Assembly: GCF_023035875.1 (NCBI RefSeq)
Contig: NZ_CP075399.1
Span: 1-47,280 of the forward strand
DNA length: 47,280 nucleotides
DNA from: Borrelia puertoricensis
GTDB taxonomy: Bacteria; Spirochaetota; Spirochaetia; Borreliales; Borreliaceae
Reading direction: 5' to 3'
Shown here: one piece after another, positions 9,278 to 17,743 of the stretch
Numbering within the stretch: the first letter of the stretch is position 1
Layout of the letters: each line of letters starts with the position of its first letter
Notes under the pieces: model-generated
What the model was told of the DNA's origin: nothing
Database searches by the model: none
Seen by the model: the letters and a program-made list of their open reading frames with translations, nothing else
Translations under genes and position numbers: made by a program

Positions 9278-10081
9278 TTAGAGTAATTTTAAGAGCTCCT
9301 GTACCATTTTAGCTGCATTCACTGTTGCCAACTTAAGAAATTCGTTGTATTCAACTTCATTGCCCTCATTGTTTACAATATCAGATATAGACCTAATAAC
9401 TATAAAAGGAACATTAAAGACATGAGCAACATGTCCCAATGCGGCACCCTCCATCTCTACAGCTACAACATCCTCAAAGTTTGCCACAATCTTTGTCAAA
9501 TAAACTGGATCAATAAATTGATCTCCTGTTAATATTAATCCTGAATATCCATTAACACCTTTAAGATTTGTTTTAATAGCTTTTAAAGCTTTCTCAAGCA
9601 AATTTCTATCACTACTAAATTTCTGAGGTAATTCTGGCACCTGTCCAACTCTATGTCCAAATTTAACCAAATCAAAATCATGATAAGCCACCTCTGAAGA
9701 TACTACTATGTCTCCCACCTTAAGATTACTTACCTTAGGGTTAACAACACCACCAGCAACCCCACAATTAATTACATGAGTTATATTATATTTTGAGAAA
9801 AGATAACTGGTCCATAAACTTGTATTTACCTTTCCAATACCCACAACAGCAGAAATAACATTTCGATTAGATATCTTGCCTTTAACAATTTTTTTATTAA
9901 GCCCATAATCCTTCAATACTATCTCTTCTCTACGAGACATAAACTTATTTAGTTCAACAGCTTCAGCATCCATAGCAAACACTACTAAAATATTGCTATT
10001 TTTATTAGAAATAGCATATCCATTGAAACAAACTAATAAAAAAATTAATAATTTTAATACCAAATATTTATAATTACACAT
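9278..10081 (-). CDS. Exported 5'-methylthioadenosine/S-adenosylhomocysteine nucleosidase
   Basis: Cleaves MTA and SAH (and possibly 5'-deoxyadenosine) to adenine plus the thioribose product. Motifs are VVFAMDAEAVEL (N-terminal Glu region), NCGVAGG, VVAVEMEGAALGHVA (ribose-binding Met-Glu) and SISDIV with the catalytic Asp. Unlike the ~230-residue cytoplasmic enzyme it has a ~23-residue signal segment (VLKLLIFLLVCFNGYA), so it should act outside the cytoplasm, as proposed for Borrelia Bgp-type proteins. The GGAGG is 12 nt from the ATG, longer than usual. Released adenine could feed the adenine deaminase and purine permease encoded alongside. It is divergent from adeC. Confidence 0.9.
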   Translation of the reverse strand: MCNYKYLVLKLLIFLLVCFNGYAISNKNSNILVVFAMDAEAVELNKFMSRREEIVLKDYGLNKKIVKGKISNRNVISAVVGIGKVNTSLWTSYLFSKYNITHVINCGVAGGVVNPKVSNLKVGDIVVSSEVAYHDFDLVKFGHRVGQVPELPQKFSSDRNLLEKALKAIKTNLKGVNGYSGLILTGDQFIDPVYLTKIVANFEDVVAVEMEGAALGHVAHVFNVPFIVIRSISDIVNNEGNEVEYNEFLKLATVNAAKMVQELLKLL

Positions 10082-10373
10082 AAATGAAAAAATCCTCCAT
10101 TACTATTACTTTACAAAAATCGCTGATAACTGTAATATTTAACACTATTTCTTAATTTTTCAATCAAAATTTTACCTTTTTTTTCAAAAATTGTCTTTAA
10201 AATAAGAATTACATTAAATACAATGCAAATCAATAAAGAAACTACAAACCTTATACTCTAGAAAGATATAAACTAAATATATCGGTATTAAAATTTTTTG
10301 AATTTAAATATATTATATATAGAGAATATTGCAGTAACATATTATAAAAAATAACTATCTTAAAGGACAAATA

Positions 10374-12020
10374 ATGAATTTATTACTAATTAAAGCAAAT
10401 TATATCGATATTTTAAATAAAGAAATTTACCCTTCTCATATAACAATAAAAAATGGCACCATTTTCAACATAGAAAGAACCAATGAATCTTTAAAAGACT
10501 ATGTATTACCAGGATTTATTGATTCTCACATACATATAGAAAGTTCATTACTTATTCCATCACATTTTGCTCATTTAGTAGTTCAACATGGCACCGTATC
10601 TACGATAAGCGATCCCCATGAAATAGCAAATGTCAATGGTATTGATGGTATTAATTTCATGATAAACAACTCCAATAAAATTGATTTCAAAATTTTTTTT
10701 GGTGCACCCTCTTGTGTTCCAGCCTTGCCCTTAGAAATTGAAACCTCCGGTCACGTCTTGGATGATCAAGATGTAGATAAGCTACTGGAACTAGATAATA
10801 TCTATTATCTAGCTGAAGTGATGAATTGCCCTGGTGTACTCAATAGAGACCTTAAAGTAATGAACAAAATTCACTCTGCTTTGAAGCGTAAAAAAGTTGT
10901 CGACGGACACGCACCCGGTTTATCACAGGAATCAGTTTTAAAGTACGCATCTGCAGGAATTAGTACCGATCATGAATGTTCAACAATAGAAGATGCACGA
11001 TATAAGTTATCTTTAGGCATGAAAATCTTAATTAGAGAAGGCAGCGCTGCTAAAAATTTTGAAGCTTTACACCCTCTAATTAGTGAAGGTTCAGGAAAAT
11101 ACCTAGATCATTTAATGTTTTGTTATGATGACGCACATCCTGATATCCTGCTTAACGGGCATATAAACTTAATGGTTGCACGTGCCATAGAATATGGTCA
11201 TGATTTTTTCGATGTTTTGAAAATAGCTTGTATTAACCCTGTTATGCACTATAAAATTCCAGTTGGATTACTACGAATTGGGGATCCTGCTGATTTTATT
11301 ATCACTAAAGATCTAAAAACATTTAAAGTAGACAAAACTTATATAAATGGTAAATTAGTATTTAGTGATGATAAATCATATATCCCACTACTAAATGAAA
11401 ACCCTATCAATAATTTCAACTGTAGCAAAAAGTCAATTGGAGACTTTAAATTTTTTACACAAAATAAAACTATACCAACAATTAATTGCATTAATAATCA
11501 AATTATCACTAATAAAACCATGACTGATAGTAATCTATTAGCACCAAACTTTGAATCAAACATCAGCAAAGACATTTTAAAAATAGCAGTAATAAATCGA
11601 TACAATAATCACAACAAAATATCGACAGGTTTTATAAAAAATTTTGGACTCAAAAATGGAGCTATTGGAAGCACAGTCGCTCACGACTCTCACAATATCA
11701 TAATTCTTGGTACTAGTGATGAATATTTATGCAAAGCAGCAAATCTTATTATTGAGAACAAAGGGGGTTTATGTGCTTTAAATAATCAAGATACCTTAAT
11801 ATTAAAACTGCCAATTGCGGGTTTGATGAGCATGAGCCCACCCAAGGAAGTTGCTTTAAAATATATTCAATTAAATAATTTTTGTAGGAATATTTTAGGT
11901 TCTAACTTAGATTTTCCGTTAATGACATTATCTTTCATGTCATTAACGGTAATTCCTCACTTAAAAATAAATGACAAAGGACTGTTTGATGTTGACTCTT
12001 TTTCATTTTTAAAATTCTAG
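10374..12020 (+). CDS. adeC: Adenine deaminase
   Basis: Deaminates adenine to hypoxanthine and ammonia. The 548 residues match the bacterial AdeC amidohydrolase family: a metal-binding HIHIESS motif at about residue 60, VSDPHEIANV-like and GHAPGLS segments, STDHECS with metal ligands, CYDDAHPDIL, and the family's C-terminal domain. The start ATG has AAAGGAC 7 nt upstream. It is transcribed away from the nucleosidase gene across a 292-bp A-rich spacer with no other gene. In B. burgdorferi the homologue I know of (BBK17) is on lp36, so its place beside guaAB here differs. It allows adenine to enter the IMP and guanine branches. Confidence 0.95.
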   Translation: MNLLLIKANYIDILNKEIYPSHITIKNGTIFNIERTNESLKDYVLPGFIDSHIHIESSLLIPSHFAHLVVQHGTVSTISDPHEIANVNGIDGINFMINNSNKIDFKIFFGAPSCVPALPLEIETSGHVLDDQDVDKLLELDNIYYLAEVMNCPGVLNRDLKVMNKIHSALKRKKVVDGHAPGLSQESVLKYASAGISTDHECSTIEDARYKLSLGMKILIREGSAAKNFEALHPLISEGSGKYLDHLMFCYDDAHPDILLNGHINLMVARAIEYGHDFFDVLKIACINPVMHYKIPVGLLRIGDPADFIITKDLKTFKVDKTYINGKLVFSDDKSYIPLLNENPINNFNCSKKSIGDFKFFTQNKTIPTINCINNQIITNKTMTDSNLLAPNFESNISKDILKIAVINRYNNHNKISTGFIKNFGLKNGAIGSTVAHDSHNIIILGTSDEYLCKAANLIIENKGGLCALNNQDTLILKLPIAGLMSMSPPKEVALKYIQLNNFCRNILGSNLDFPLMTLSFMSLTVIPHLKINDKGLFDVDSFSFLKF

Positions 12021-12265
12021 ACTAACCAAACAAAAAAACAATACTATAAAACAAGGAAAAGACTGTCATGAGAGCTAATAATCTCTACTCCTATAATATT
12101 AAGTTACCTAAATTGACAACTAAATCTCCCATTTATGGTTAAATTATCGAATAAACAATGTTTACAGCATCACTACAAACATTAGTAAATAATAAAGAAT
12201 CAAAAACAACAACAAAAAAAACAAGTGAGGCATGCAATTTCTACATCAATCCTTGAAAAATAATT

Positions 12266-13093
12266 TTATAAATTCAACAAAAATCTATTATAATCAATCT
12301 CAACAGACATCAATTCCAAAAGCTCAGCAACCAACATTCTAACTTTTTCCATTTGTTCTATTAAAAACTTAAATTGTTGATTCATGAAATGATTAAACTC
12401 TTTTAACATAAACTCTGTTCCTTCAAAATGCCTATTAAAAAAATCAATAATTTCAAATACTCCAGCATTCCACATCTTCTTTAGAGACAAAATCCATTCA
12501 AGATTTGATTTAATATAATCTAAATCTCTAATAGACATAGACAGCAATATATCTCTTTTAAGATTTATATTTTCAATTAAATATTCAAGCTTTAATTGAT
12601 ATTCACAAGATACCACACTAAAAATGCAGTTTAAGAGATCAACAATTCCACTAAGATTTATTTTAGCAAAACATGCACCTAATTCTTCAAACTTACGCTC
12701 ATCATAATCAAGTGATGCATAAAATCTTCTTCTATACATTCTGGTGCATTCCGAATCAGAACATACCAAAACAAATTCATCTTCCCTACAGATAATGTAA
12801 CTAAAAGGTAAACCATAAAAATCATGAGGTTCACTCATGATTTTTAATTCAGAAAATTTGATCTTGTCAATTTCTCTAGACATCAAATCAAGTATTTCTA
12901 ATCGCAAATTAAAGATTGTTTCATCTGAAGAAGTCTTTTTCTTCACTTTTACCTTAACAGTATTTTTAACAAGATTACTACTTCTAGTTTTTTTAACTCC
13001 AACGCTCTTTGAAACATACTTCCCATGTCCCTTAACATTACAAGCTATAAGTACAAAACCTACAATTGACAAGACAAACAAATATTCCTTCAT
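12266..13093 (-). CDS. Lipoprotein of unknown function
   Basis: A 275-residue predicted lipoprotein: signal MKEYLFVLSIVGFVLIAC with the lipobox Cys at 18, then a basic linker rich in Lys/Val, then a mostly helical body. Its middle holds DFYGLPFSYIICREDEFVLV and a Cys pair (SDSEC). I start at the second ATG (13093), not six codons earlier, because AGGGGA lies 5-7 nt before it. It faces adeC tail to tail. The centre reminds me of the Borrelia 'virulent strain associated' lipoproteins, but this is a weak impression. The 13094-13433 spacer is A-rich and shows no gene. Confidence 0.7.
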   Translation of the reverse strand: MKEYLFVLSIVGFVLIACNVKGHGKYVSKSVGVKKTRSSNLVKNTVKVKVKKKTSSDETIFNLRLEILDLMSREIDKIKFSELKIMSEPHDFYGLPFSYIICREDEFVLVCSDSECTRMYRRRFYASLDYDERKFEELGACFAKINLSGIVDLLNCIFSVVSCEYQLKLEYLIENINLKRDILLSMSIRDLDYIKSNLEWILSLKKMWNAGVFEIIDFFNRHFEGTEFMLKEFNHFMNQQFKFLIEQMEKVRMLVAELLELMSVEIDYNRFLLNL

Positions 13094-13433
13094 AAAAATT
13101 CCCCTTGTCATTAAAGTGATAATATTACACCAAATACAAATTAATATTAATTAATAAATTATACAATATATCAAATTAGATTTAAATATAGAATAAAAAC
13201 CTTCAAAATTGTTATAATAAAAAAGATCTAATAAATTAAAAAGAAAAACTTATAACCAGCTTTAAACAGTGACATTAACTTAATATACTATGCAAATCAA
13301 AAATTAACAAAATATATTTACTTATATACAAGTCAAAAAGACAACAAATATTCGGTCTATTGCAAATAATTTAATTTTTTATTCTAGTAATAATTTTTTA
13401 TGCTCCTACTCAGAATAAATTAACGTTTTAATG

Positions 13434-13757
13434 TTAATTTGAAAAAATGTATCTATCAATGATAATAATCAAATCAATGAGATTATAAACCAGTAAACCT
13501 AAGAGAAAAGTAATAAAACTATAAACCATTGATATACCTATAAAATTATTAAATTCGACTCCATAAATCATGAGCTAGAAATAAAAGATAACAGATAAAC
13601 ACACTAAGAAATATTTGATCTCAGATATAATTAAGTTCTTTGAAAAATAGGAACACAATAATTTATAAATACAGTAAAATAAAAAACTCAATAAAGTAGC
13701 TAATACATATTCAATAATAGTCAATACAAATTGAAACCTATCTGAATAATAAACAAA
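13434..13757 (-). pseudogene. Small multi-pass membrane protein gene broken by a stop codon
   Basis: One minus-strand frame of 108 codons is open except for a TAG at 13575-13577. It reads as consecutive hydrophobic helices: IIEYVLATLLSFLFYCIYKL, YFLVCLSVIFYF, then after the stop FIGISMVYSFITFLLGLL and VYNLIDLIIIIDRY to a TAA at 13434. There is no ATG at the front (a TTG is possible). Retained hydrophobic pattern on both sides of one stop indicates a recently lost gene, or a short gene starting at the ATG right after the stop. Unrecognised. It lies just downstream of the permease on the same strand. Confidence 0.45.
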
Positions 13758-13793
13758 TTACCTTATTGGATTATAACAATAGGGGCAAACAAT

Positions 13794-15149
13794 TTAATGA
13801 GAAAATACTAACTTTAAAATAAAAATACAAAATAATAAAAGTATGGTGGGAGCAATTTTTACACTTTCTTTGGTAAATAAACTATGCAATACATTTATAA
13901 TAACATAAAAAATTATACCAATTCCTATTCCTGAAGCTATACTATAAGTCAAAGGAATCAAAAACAATATCAAAAAACTGGGAATAGCTTCTCTCATATT
14001 TGAAAAATCTATATTCTTTATTTCTTTACACATAAAAAATCCCACATATATTAAAGCAGCCGAAGTTGCACTAGAAGGAACAGCAATAAATAAAGGTGCA
14101 AAAAATACTGCCAATAAAAATAAAATACCTGTCACAACTGATGTCAAACCTGTTTTTCCACCCTCAGCTATACCTGTAGCACTCTCGACATAAGTAGTTA
14201 CAGGAGAGACACCCATAACTGCTCCAAAAGTGGTCGAAATAGCATCAACTAGTAATATTTTACTAGCATTACGTATCTTACCAGTATTGTCAGTCAAATC
14301 TCCCTTTGAAGCAACACCTACCAAGGTTCCAACAGTATCAAATAGATCATTAAATAACAAAATAAATACTATAAAAACAAAATTCCAAAAATTTTCACCT
14401 AGAATATAAGAAAAGTTTAATTTATTAAATATAGGCGAAATTGATTCATATCTTAAAACACCATCCGGCAATCTAATTCCTATACTCACAGCAGCTTCTC
14501 TATCAAAAAGCGCATAACACCATGCCATTAAAGTAGTTATACAAATTGATAATAACATACTGCCCCTAATCATTTTAAGTTCAAAAATAACTATGGCAAT
14601 AATACCTAACAAGGTAAATAAAACCTTTAAATTTATAAGATTTCCAAGACCAATTAATGTAGCTTCGTTCCTAACAATTATTTCACTATTTACAAAACCA
14701 ATAAAGGCAATAAATAATCCTATCCCAACAGTGATAGCAGATCTTAAATTCACCGGCATAGCATTTACAATGCTCTCACGTGCCCTAGACAAAGATAAAA
14801 TAATAAAAATAACACCTTCAACAAAAACCGCTCCCAAAGCTACTTCCCAAGGTATATTCATACCTTTAACAACAGAAAATGCAAAAAATGCATTAATGCC
14901 CATTCCAGAAGCCAATGCCAAAGGAGTATTAGTAAAAACCCCCATAAAAATAGTAGCAAACCCAGCCGTTAAACATGTCGCTGTTACTAATGCTCCCAAA
15001 GGCATACCTGCACTAGAAAGTATATAAGGATTAACAACTATTATATACGCCATGCTTAAAAATGTTGTAAGCCCAGCTATAAACTCTGTCTTATAATCAA
15101 GACTATTATTTTTAATCTGTGATATTAATGTCTCTCTACCTTTACTCAA
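13794..15149 (-). CDS. pbuG: Adenine/guanine/hypoxanthine permease (NCS2, AzgA/PbuG type)
   Basis: An inner-membrane proton-coupled purine base importer. About 12 hydrophobic segments are present, with family signatures LTTFLSMAYIIVVNPYIL, ASGMGINAFFA (substrate-site loop) and GVSPVTTYVESATGIAEGG. I start at the TTG at 15149 (451 aa), because AAGGAGG lies 8-9 nt upstream; the longer frame would start inside or before that ribosome binding site. B. burgdorferi cp26 has two such genes in tandem (BBB22, BBB23), shown to carry hypoxanthine, adenine and guanine; here I see only one. It is required for a purine auxotroph and fits the adeC/guaAB neighbourhood. Confidence 0.94.
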   Translation of the reverse strand: MSKGRETLISQIKNNSLDYKTEFIAGLTTFLSMAYIIVVNPYILSSAGMPLGALVTATCLTAGFATIFMGVFTNTPLALASGMGINAFFAFSVVKGMNIPWEVALGAVFVEGVIFIILSLSRARESIVNAMPVNLRSAITVGIGLFIAFIGFVNSEIIVRNEATLIGLGNLINLKVLFTLLGIIAIVIFELKMIRGSMLLSICITTLMAWCYALFDREAAVSIGIRLPDGVLRYESISPIFNKLNFSYILGENFWNFVFIVFILLFNDLFDTVGTLVGVASKGDLTDNTGKIRNASKILLVDAISTTFGAVMGVSPVTTYVESATGIAEGGKTGLTSVVTGILFLLAVFFAPLFIAVPSSATSAALIYVGFFMCKEIKNIDFSNMREAIPSFLILFLIPLTYSIASGIGIGIIFYVIINVLHSLFTKESVKIAPTILLLFCIFILKLVFSH

Positions 15150-15342
15150 AAAATAATACCTCCTTCCAGACAATTTTCATTGTATAAAAAACCCAAAATT
15201 AATACTATTATCACTAATAATTAGCACTAATATCATAAAAAACAAACGAAAATGACATCAAAAAAAAATATGCACAGATTTAAAATCTAAACTAACTAAA
15301 TGAAATTACATTCCCTTAGAACTCGTATCCTCGTATCATACA

Positions 15343-15795
15343 TTATGAGCTAATCTTATTATTTTGAAGTAAAATATCTTCACTATCTGGCCAATGTGAA
15401 AAAACAATGGTCTTAAGAACTTTACCAGAACTGTTTACGATAAAAAATTTTCCTGTTTTAATAAGCTCTAAGTACACTTTTAAAGAAACATCCTTACCAA
15501 CACTAAAGAAAGTTTGAATATATTCATCTCCAATTCTTTTATAACGCCCAAGTAGAAACGAAGCCACTATGTCATTACCACATTGCAAAAACAGTGGTTC
15601 CTTATATCTTAAATTAAATTTGTCAGAAATAGTAAAATAATGCCTTAAAGAAACCTTATTTCCATCAAAAATTAATCTAACATATTTCGAATTTCTACCT
15701 AACCCATGAATGTCCTTAAACTCAATAGTTGTACAAGAAAACATTAAAAAAACAAAACAGTAAAATATAATATACCTATTAGAAAATTTTGTCAT
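15343..15795 (-). CDS. Small lipoprotein, cp26 BBB24-like
   Basis: A 150-residue predicted lipoprotein with signal MTKFSNRYIIFYCFVFLMFS and lipobox Cys in MFSCTT. The longer frame upstream adds 21 residues with no signal character and overlaps the previous gene, so I start at the ATG at 15795 (weak AGG upstream). The body is beta-rich with a repeated Lys/Phe pattern (KVSLRHYFTISDKFNLRY). It lies 37 bases after the next lipoprotein gene on the same strand, so they are probably co-transcribed. Assignment to BBB24 rests on gene order. Function unknown. Confidence 0.68.
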   Translation of the reverse strand: MTKFSNRYIIFYCFVFLMFSCTTIEFKDIHGLGRNSKYVRLIFDGNKVSLRHYFTISDKFNLRYKEPLFLQCGNDIVASFLLGRYKRIGDEYIQTFFSVGKDVSLKVYLELIKTGKFFIVNSSGKVLKTIVFSHWPDSEDILLQNNKISS

Positions 15796-15832
15796 AAACC
15801 TACTATAAATTTTTACACAAGAACATAATTTA

Positions 15833-16339
15833 CTACAAAATATTATTCTCAAGAGCATATCTTAGAGTATCTCGGGTACTCTCAAAGTCAACATCAATAA
15901 ATTTAGCATCATATTCAAAAGTCCCTCTAGTCCACACTTGATAAGAATTATCATCTAAAACAAAAGATAAGCTTTTATAAGGCTTAAGAGCCCTTAAGAT
16001 AAGATCAGCATTACTTTTATCAATATCAACATATAAGAACCTGAAATTCCCAATGCCAACCACCTTAGAAATATTAACATCACCAATATAGTTATCATCT
16101 TGAATTAATTTTAAATAACCACTATCAAAGTTTAACTTCGAATCCAAAACAACATTCAAAAACACAGAAAAATCATTAGTTAATTTATCCCTTTTTATAT
16201 AGATTTGACTATTTGGATAAAAATAAAGGAAGTAATCAGCTCTCTCAATTTTGTCAAATTTTTCATCTAAAAAATCATGTACATTTAAGGTTTTACATGA
16301 AAAAAAAAACAAAACAAATAAGAAAAAACTATATCTCAT
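15833..16339 (-). CDS. Small lipoprotein, cp26 BBB25-like
   Basis: 168 residues. Signal MRYSFFLFVLFFFSC with a very short hydrophobic core and the lipobox Cys at residue 15. The remainder is predicted mixed alpha/beta with many Asp/Phe/Tyr (ADYFLYFYPNSQIYI) and no known domain. It is divergent from the metallopeptidase-like gene at 16386, so a bidirectional promoter should lie in the 46-base A/T-rich gap. It is the first gene of a probable pair with the BBB24-like lipoprotein. BBB25 equivalence is inferred from synteny. Confidence 0.68.
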   Translation of the reverse strand: MRYSFFLFVLFFFSCKTLNVHDFLDEKFDKIERADYFLYFYPNSQIYIKRDKLTNDFSVFLNVVLDSKLNFDSGYLKLIQDDNYIGDVNISKVVGIGNFRFLYVDIDKSNADLILRALKPYKSLSFVLDDNSYQVWTRGTFEYDAKFIDVDFESTRDTLRYALENNIL

Positions 16340-16385
16340 AATTGAATTATATTATACAATATTAGAAGGAGAATGTTTATATTGA

Positions 16386-17078
16386 ATGAAATCTAATAAT
16401 TTTAGCTCGTATATTAAAGCCCCTTATGTTTATTCTGATTATATAATTTCAAAATATGCTGTATTACTAATCCCAGTACCAATCATAAAGATTGCCATAG
16501 GAGAAGGACTTAAAGTCTTTGAAATTTCATTTAAAGACAAATACAAAAATTTTGCCGGATACATTAAACCAAACAAAAAAACTATATATATAAACGAAAC
16601 AATGAATCTACAAAATAAAAGATTTGCAATAGCACAACAACTCGGTCATTATTTAATGCATAAATATCAAGTTTTTAATCCATCAAAGAGAACAGATACA
16701 ATTAATACTCAAAATAACCAAATGACAATAGAAGCCAACATATTTGCAGCAAACTTATTAATCCCAACTACTACTTTAAAACTAAAAGTATTTCAATACA
16801 AATCTATAAAATCTCCGCAAAAAGTAATGGCAAAAGAATTTCAAGTATCTGAAAATATAATACACTTTAAATTAAGCATGCTTAACGAGATTCACAGACT
16901 TGAGAAAGAAAACAAAATACAAAAGAAACTAAAAGTTAAGCAAATAGATAGAGCAAGGGCTAAAGAGCTTTTACTGCAAAATGTAGATAAGCTAAAAGAA
17001 TCAATAGCTATAGATTTAGAAAAAAGAGAAAACACAAGAAAAGAAAGCATAAAAAAAATCTTCGAAGAACTAGAGTAA
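16386..17078 (+). CDS. ImmA/IrrE-type (DUF955) protein with altered zinc motif
   Basis: A 230-residue protein with the fold signature of ImmA/IrrE metallopeptidases: KKTIYINE strand, then RFAIAQQLGHYLMH where active members have HExxH, then IEANIFAANLLIPT, which matches the conserved E..A..FA..LL.P helix. The first His and the catalytic Glu of HExxH are both Gln here, so it may be non-catalytic or use another chemistry. The C-terminal third is a Lys/Glu-rich coiled coil (residues ~170-230). ATG start; AAGGAG is ~13 nt upstream and a TGA just before prevents extension. I believe it corresponds to cp26 BBB26. Confidence 0.72.
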   Translation: MKSNNFSSYIKAPYVYSDYIISKYAVLLIPVPIIKIAIGEGLKVFEISFKDKYKNFAGYIKPNKKTIYINETMNLQNKRFAIAQQLGHYLMHKYQVFNPSKRTDTINTQNNQMTIEANIFAANLLIPTTTLKLKVFQYKSIKSPQKVMAKEFQVSENIIHFKLSMLNEIHRLEKENKIQKKLKVKQIDRARAKELLLQNVDKLKESIAIDLEKRENTRKESIKKIFEELE

Positions 17079-17083
17079 ATAAC

Positions 17084-17647
17084 TTATTGCTTGGAAAAGC
17101 TTTTAAGTATGTTTTCCAGCTTTCGTCTAGCAGAAATTAAAGCATTCTTATCTTGAATAAGTATATCTAAAAAATCTTTTCTAAGCACAATCCAAGATCT
17201 ATTATCAATATCTATTTTATGATAAGGAAAATTTATTCTTAAAGGAAATTTTTCTTGAATATTATGATCATCTAAATACATCAAAACCTCGGATTTAAAA
17301 GATAAACCTTGAACCACACTATAAGCTAAGATAACTTTATATAATCTTTTATTATACAAATAAAGACTCTTAATATATGCAATATTATTATTATAACTAG
17401 ACTCAGAAATATAAACTGAATCCTTTTGTTCACCTTTCAAAATATCAAAACTACACTTAGAATCATTAAAATTTGTATACCTACTTAGATCAGATTTTGA
17501 AATTCTAAGTTCAGGATACATCATCAAAGCTTTTAAAGTTAATAAATCTAAATTATCTCCCTCTCCAGATTCATCCATTAAAATTGTGGAACAACTTAGT
17601 AAAAATATAAAAATATAAAATACAAAAAAATTTAAAAATATACGCAT
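17084..17647 (-). CDS. Lipoprotein, cp26 BBB27-like
   Basis: 187 residues from the ATG at 17647; signal MRIFLNFFVFYIFIFLLSC with the lipobox Cys at 19. The longer frame reaching 17743 would put 32 residues before the signal and run up to the next gene, so it is unlikely. Mature part: SSYNNNIAYIKSLYLYNKR and LRINFPYHKIDIDNRSWI, no known domain. It converges with the IrrE-like gene (5 bases between stops) and is divergent from the ankyrin-type gene. The homologue assignment is from gene order only. Confidence 0.65.
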   Translation of the reverse strand: MRIFLNFFVFYIFIFLLSCSTILMDESGEGDNLDLLTLKALMMYPELRISKSDLSRYTNFNDSKCSFDILKGEQKDSVYISESSYNNNIAYIKSLYLYNKRLYKVILAYSVVQGLSFKSEVLMYLDDHNIQEKFPLRINFPYHKIDIDNRSWIVLRKDFLDILIQDKNALISARRKLENILKSFSKQ

Positions 17648-17743
17648 ATAATCAATCTGATTATACTTTTTCGCAAAAACAAAGTAAATAAAATAGATCT
17701 GTTTTGATATAATAATATAAAAAATTAACCTAAAGGAAATCAA

